From Paramuribaculum sp. (lineage in GTDB: Bacteria > Bacteroidota > Bacteroidia > Bacteroidales > Muribaculaceae): a DNA stretch of 6,554 nt. The notes beneath the pieces are model-generated. The model was not told the DNA's origin. It was given only the letters and a program-made list of their open reading frames with translations, and made no database searches. Position numbers and translations under genes: made by a program. The first letter of the stretch is position 1. Each line of letters opens with the position of its first letter. Location of the stretch: NCBI GenBank assembly GCA_029058455.1, contig JAIDXU010000060.1, positions 1 through 6,554 of the forward strand, given 5' to 3'. This document shows, piece by piece, positions 5,788-6,554 of the stretch.

Positions 5788-6554
5788 TTATAGCGCTGAT
5801 TTTATTGCCTCTATCATTTCCTTGCCGCGACCGATGGCGAGAAGTTTTATCATAGCTTCGCCAAACCCTGCAGCCTGCTTGAGACTTGTCTTCGGCGGCA
5901 TACTCAGTGCATTTGGATCGGTTTTAATCGAGAGCAACGCAGCCCCGTCGGAAGAAAGAATACGCTTCATGGCGTTTTCAACCTCAGCAGGATCATCTAC
6001 TGTTTCGGCAGTGGCAAAGCCCATTACTTTTGCTAACGCGGCGAAATCAGGATTAAGAAGATCGGTTTGCCAGTCAGGAATACCGGCCGCCTCCATCTCG
6101 AGTTTCACCATGCCGAGAGCACGGTTATCCATAACAATAAGTTTGATCGGCAACTTATATTGCACGATTGTCATCAAGTCGCCGAGCAACATCATGAGAC
6201 CGCCGTCACCGCAAAAGCCTATCACCTGACGATTGGGCGCCGCAAGCTGACAGCCTATGGCCTGAGGCATGGCGTTGGCCATCGAGCCGTGATTAAATGA
6301 CCCTATAAGCGCTCTTTTGCCGGAGTTGTTGTTGAGAAAATGCGAGGTCCACGACACATTCATGCCGGTATCGACGGTAATAACCGCGTCATAATCGGCC
6401 AGACGGTCAAGAAGCCAGGTAACATATTCCGGGCGGATAAGATTCTTGCTGCCGGGGTGATCGATATGGAGTTCTTTTTCTAATTTGCGCTCCTCGTCAA
6501 ACAGTTTCACCATCGAATCAAGGAAGCTGCCGTTGCTTTTGGGCTTGATTGAGG
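5788..6554 (-). CDS. poxB: Pyruvate oxidase / pyruvate:quinone oxidoreductase (PoxB-like), N-terminus beyond window
   Basis: This is the C-terminal 254 or so residues of a thiamine-diphosphate flavoenzyme like E. coli PoxB, which decarboxylates pyruvate to acetate and CO2 and passes electrons through FAD to membrane quinone. The frame is open to the right edge (the visible start reads SIKPKSNGSFLDSM), so the Met at 6513 is internal; a full protein should be about 570 residues. Counting from that Met, the ThDP/Mg-binding motif is GDG at 102-104, followed by Asn130 (VMDNRALGMVKLEM). VITVDTGMNVSW (44-55) and IGSFNHGSMANAMPQAIG (70-87) are typical PoxB segments. The tail AGFGEAMIKLLAIGRGKEMIEAIKSAL matches the C-terminal region that in E. 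coli becomes the lipid-binding amphipathic peptide, supporting a quinone-linked enzyme rather than acetolactate synthase. It ends 22 bp from the hairpin shared with the MFS gene. Confidence 0.88.
   Translation of the reverse strand, partial: SIKPKSNGSFLDSMVKLFDEERKLEKELHIDHPGSKNLIRPEYVTWLLDRLADYDAVITVDTGMNVSWTSHFLNNNSGKRALIGSFNHGSMANAMPQAIGCQLAAPNRQVIGFCGDGGLMMLLGDLMTIVQYKLPIKLIVMDNRALGMVKLEMEAAGIPDWQTDLLNPDFAALAKVMGFATAETVDDPAEVENAMKRILSSDGAALLSIKTDPNALSMPPKTSLKQAAGFGEAMIKLLAIGRGKEMIEAIKSAL

Noticed and set aside
5744..6229. 161-residue rightward open frame
   Set aside because: It lies antisense to the PoxB-like gene and overlaps the terminator; its composition and lack of motifs mark it as a shadow frame.

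Overview
The window looks like chromosomal DNA of a gut-type Bacteroidales bacterium, possibly Muribaculaceae. Three things support this. The start codons I examined lack a Shine-Dalgarno sequence. A perfect TAnnTTTG-type -7 box lies upstream of the transporter/GH130 pair. The GH130 enzyme closely resembles, from memory, mannoside phosphorylases of gut Bacteroidetes. The family placement is inference. No RNA gene, CRISPR array, insertion sequence, phage gene or integration scar is visible.

Layout, left to right: (1) The 3' part of a flavin reductase gene and a YbaK/PrdX-type tRNA-editing protein run rightward 3 bp apart and end in a strong hairpin at 966-1008. (2) A small cupin gene points left into that hairpin. 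A DUF488 (YeaO-like) gene diverges from it across 126 bp that hold a near-perfect 22-bp palindrome and an 11-bp-period direct repeat. (3) A leftward two-gene operon, an AmpG-like MFS permease followed 2 bp later by a GH130 mannoside phosphorylase, starts from the -7 box at 4204-4211. It converges on the DUF488 gene. (4) A second, unrelated MFS transporter runs rightward to a long hairpin at 5720-5765. (5) The C-terminal part of a pyruvate oxidase / pyruvate:quinone oxidoreductase (PoxB-like) points left into the same hairpin and runs off the right edge.

The clearest functional unit is the MFS-GH130 pair. The permease would bring a beta-mannosyl disaccharide, plausibly Man-beta-1,4-GlcNAc from N-glycan cores, into the cytoplasm. 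The phosphorylase, which has no signal peptide, would split it with phosphate into mannose-1-phosphate and the acceptor sugar, saving ATP. The other genes are housekeeping or stress-type functions with no visible link to this pair. I see no clearly novel multi-gene system. The items most worth a second look are the operator-like sites between the cupin and DUF488 genes, the narrow MFS-GH130 operon, and a quinone-linked pyruvate oxidase in a probable anaerobe.
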